From the NCBI GenBank assembly GCA_031258195.1, contig JAIRNF010000027.1, positions 1-64,000 on the forward strand: DNA of 64,000 nt, given 5' to 3'. The stretch is from Prevotellaceae bacterium. GTDB lineage: Bacteria > Bacteroidota > Bacteroidia > Bacteroidales > UBA932. Shown piece by piece: positions 62,424 to 64,000 of this stretch (position 1 is the stretch's first letter; each line of letters opens with the position of its first letter). Under the pieces are notes generated by a model that searched no databases, was not told where the DNA came from, and worked only from the letters and a program-made list of their open reading frames with translations. Both the position numbers and the translations under genes were made by a program.

Positions 62424-62431
62424 CAAAGCTA
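62424..62431 (-). promoter_or_regulatory. Bacteroidetes -7 promoter element of the export operon
   Basis: TAGCTTTG on the minus strand, 57 bases ahead of the HlyD-type start. Confidence 0.55.
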
Positions 62432-62506
62432 AAAAAAGTTTCGATGGTTAGACATAAAAAATGGCCAAAGGTTTAGTCCAAATTTTTCTTTTTTAAAGAA
62501 AAACAC

Positions 62507-62514
62507 TACTTTTG
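62507..62514 (+). promoter_or_regulatory. Bacteroidetes -7 promoter element of tRNA-His
   Basis: TACTTTTG, 19 bases ahead of the tRNA. Confidence 0.6.
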
Positions 62515-62533
62515 CCCCACGCTTTGCGTAAAT

Positions 62534-62608
62534 GGTGATCGTAGCTCAGTTGGTTAGAGCGCTAGATTGTGGCTCTAGAGGTCGGGGGTTCGAATCCCCT
62601 CGTTCACC
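62534..62608 (+). tRNA. tRNA-His (GTG anticodon)
   Basis: Cloverleaf: acceptor GTGATCG/CGTTCAC (one U-U mismatch), D arm GCTC...GAGC, anticodon stem CTAGA/TCTAG with loop TTGTGGC, T arm with TTCGAAT. The extra 5' G (position -1, 62534) opposite C73 is the hallmark of tRNA-His. CCA is not encoded. An integrase gene follows, so the 3' end may be an attachment site. Confidence 0.95.
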
Positions 62609-62706
62609 CGGAACATCTAAGTCGTAAGATTTTCAACAGATTATCGATGGTTTTAGATACAGTTATAAAGCCGGACAATTTAGATACATTAATAAAATTT
62701 GAACTA

Positions 62707-62746
62707 CTACGCGTTTGAATTTCGCCGCGAAAATTCAAATGCGTAG
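62707..62746 (+). promoter_or_regulatory. 16-bp inverted repeat covering the integrase start codon
   Basis: CTACGCGTTTGAATTT (62707-62722) and AAATTCAAATGCGTAG (62731-62746) pair at 15 positions plus one G-T, around an eight-base loop. The ATG (62739) lies in the right arm. In RNA it would hide the start; in DNA it could be an operator or a recombination-protein site. Confidence 0.65.
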
Positions 62747-63974
62747 AAAAAAAATTTTAATCTTGCCGAGCCTCCGAGATCGTAAGGGGAATATTTCAAA
62801 AAAGTGGTATGTAGAAGTTTCTCAGCGTAACCATCGAACGGACGAGATGGCGCGTAGGTGCTTCGAACTATTTGACGGCGTAAATATTAACGATTTGCCA
62901 ACTAAAGACGAGCGCTATAAACTGGCGGAACGGCTTATTAAGGAGTTTAACGCGAAGCTTCGGAACGGCTGGGTCGTCTATGAGGATAATGAGAAAGCGG
63001 TTTACGAAGATCAAACGCAGTACCATCAAGAAGCGCGGATATTCAAAAGAATGATCGCCTCTAATAAAGCTTATGGCTACTGGATCTCAAAGTATATTAA
63101 AGAGGTTCTCAAGGATAAAGGGCTTAGGTCCGGTACTCTTGTAACATATACCAGCCGCTACAGGGTTTTTCAAAACTGGCTGTTTAAGAACGAAGTAGTC
63201 CACCTTGATGTTTCGGCGATAACAAACGACGTAATAATTCGATTCTTCCGGTATTTGCGCGACGACAGGAAGCACACCGCCCATACCGCGAGCTCATACG
63301 CAAATCTACTAAAAGAGCTGTTCGATTTTATTCTTAGTAACGGTAGCGTAACAAAGAATCCGGTTTATAATCTTCCGGTCAACAAAACGGTTAAAGATCT
63401 TGGCGCGGAGCGCATCCATAAAGACGACCTGAAAAAAATAATGGAAGTTATGGACGAAAAGGATCCTCAGCTCGCTTTGGCTTGTCGATTCGAATACTAT
63501 TGCGGTTTACGTCCCGGCTTTGAAATTCGTTTAATGAAAGCGGGCGACCTCTATCTACGATCTAACGTAAGTAAGGTTAGAATTTCCGCCGAAAACGCGA
63601 AGACAAATAGACGAAAAGAAGTGGTTATTCCGGATGTTTTTCTTGAGTATCTGCTGAACGTACGGAAGTTTGATAAGTGTAATCCCGAGTTTTATGTTTT
63701 CGGCAGGAACAAGGAACCGGGACCCGAACGCTTAGGCAAAAACACTTTAAGAGATCGTTTTAATCGGATTAGGAATGAATTGAAACTTCCTGATATATAT
63801 AAGCTTTACTCGTTTAAACATACGGGCGCGGTAACGCTTGCGGAACAAGGGGAGTCATTAATCAATATTAGAGATCACCTGGACCATACCGATATTTATA
63901 CGACTGAGATATACTTGAGAAGGCACGGTTTTAATGAATCTAAAATTATTCGGCACAACTTTCCGAAGATATAA
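62739..63974 (+). CDS. Tyrosine recombinase/integrase of an integrated element
   Basis: 411 residues from ATG 62739 (MRRKKILILPSLRDRKG). A SAM-like core-binding domain (about 125-215: YTSRYRVFQNWLFKNEVVH) precedes the catalytic domain: first Arg in YYCGLRPGFEIRLM, Lys in NAKTNRRKEVVIP, His motif YSFKHTGAV, a second His in DHLDHTD and the nucleophile Tyr in TTEIYLRR. The box-II position has KHTG where canonical enzymes have H-x-x-R, a variant seen in some Bacteroidetes integrases. Lies 130 bases after tRNA-His, the usual layout of an ICE or prophage end. Confidence 0.88.
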   Translation: MRRKKILILPSLRDRKGNISKKWYVEVSQRNHRTDEMARRCFELFDGVNINDLPTKDERYKLAERLIKEFNAKLRNGWVVYEDNEKAVYEDQTQYHQEARIFKRMIASNKAYGYWISKYIKEVLKDKGLRSGTLVTYTSRYRVFQNWLFKNEVVHLDVSAITNDVIIRFFRYLRDDRKHTAHTASSYANLLKELFDFILSNGSVTKNPVYNLPVNKTVKDLGAERIHKDDLKKIMEVMDEKDPQLALACRFEYYCGLRPGFEIRLMKAGDLYLRSNVSKVRISAENAKTNRRKEVVIPDVFLEYLLNVRKFDKCNPEFYVFGRNKEPGPERLGKNTLRDRFNRIRNELKLPDIYKLYSFKHTGAVTLAEQGESLINIRDHLDHTDIYTTEIYLRRHGFNESKIIRHNFPKI

Positions 63975-64000
63975 TTTTAAGCAAAAAAGCTTTCAGACCA

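Noticed and set aside
1-64000. CRISPR array, rRNA operon or replication origin
   Set aside because: No regularly spaced repeats, no rRNA-like sequence and no DnaA-box cluster were noticed. The only tandem repeats are the short ones listed.

Overview
The window looks like chromosomal DNA from a member of the Bacteroidales (phylum Bacteroidota). Supporting signs are: many promoters with the Bacteroidetes -7 box TAnnTTTG and no clear Shine-Dalgarno sequences; SpII lipoproteins; GH92 and GH29 glycosidases; a BatD-like protein; the Bacteroidetes Hc1 histone-like protein; a PstC with the large extra periplasmic domain; BlaI/BlaR1-type regulators; Bacteroidetes-type RiPP leaders (MKKLxLxxLN...GG); and AraC/TPR and PAS-LuxR regulators of Bacteroides type. 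No species can be named from the sequence alone.

Layout. 1-2.3 kb: a truncated LytS-type sensor kinase, a RibD/DHFR-like enzyme, probable conjugative-element debris and a broken GNAT gene. 3-5.4 kb: a promoter and four consecutive genes for unknown envelope proteins, closed by a terminator. 5.4-10 kb: two damaged genes and an intact GH92 alpha-mannosidase lipoprotein. 10.4-12.9 kb: a small two-gene unit and an IS1595-type insertion sequence with a broken transposase. 13-18.5 kb: tandem retropepsin-like genes (second one broken), a broken lipoprotein built from the SecD P1 domain, a RiPP-precursor-like ORF with an internal UGA, and a histone-like gene. 19-22.8 kb: a 1245-residue surface protein. 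23.2-34 kb: broken GH29 fucosidase, broken BatD-VWA fusion, D-threonine aldolase/D-serine dehydratase-like enzyme, PAP2 phosphatase, VOC proteins, a HelD-like helicase pseudogene and a PAS-LuxR pseudogene. 34.4-40.3 kb: an intact CzcCBA-type metal efflux operon with a His-rich leader gene. 40.6-49.1 kb: a complete phosphate module (porin, pstSCAB, phoU, phoB, phoR). 49.2-52.8 kb: more GC-rich, heavily broken AraC regulators and a DUF3575-type fimbrial-locus gene, ending in an IS remnant. 53-62.4 kb: RiPP precursor, CDF metal transporter, ArsC-like phosphatase, beta-barrel proteins, a truncated BlaR1/BlaI pair, and an HlyD-FtsX permease-TolC export operon. 62.5 kb to the end: tRNA-His followed at once by a tyrosine integrase, probably the edge of an integrated element.

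How it works together. The phosphate block is a textbook sensing-uptake circuit: an outer-membrane porin, the PstS binding protein, the PstCAB importer, and PhoU signalling to PhoR/PhoB, with a four-unit 11-bp repeat ahead of the pstS promoter as a plausible PhoB site. The metal-efflux and HlyD/permease/TolC operons are also intact. In contrast, at least twelve genes carry single-base nonsense changes or indels that split an otherwise continuous protein. Recent genome decay, as in a host-restricted lineage, explains both classes of lesion; long-read assembly error could explain the homopolymer indels but not the in-frame stops. A family of intergenic hairpins with the core GTCATTYCGA...TCGRAATGAC occurs at least six times, including inside the pst and export operons.

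The least explained items are the SecD-P1 lipoprotein, the two orphan RiPP precursors, the four-gene envelope cluster at 3-5.4 kb, and the 16-bp hairpin that covers the integrase start codon.
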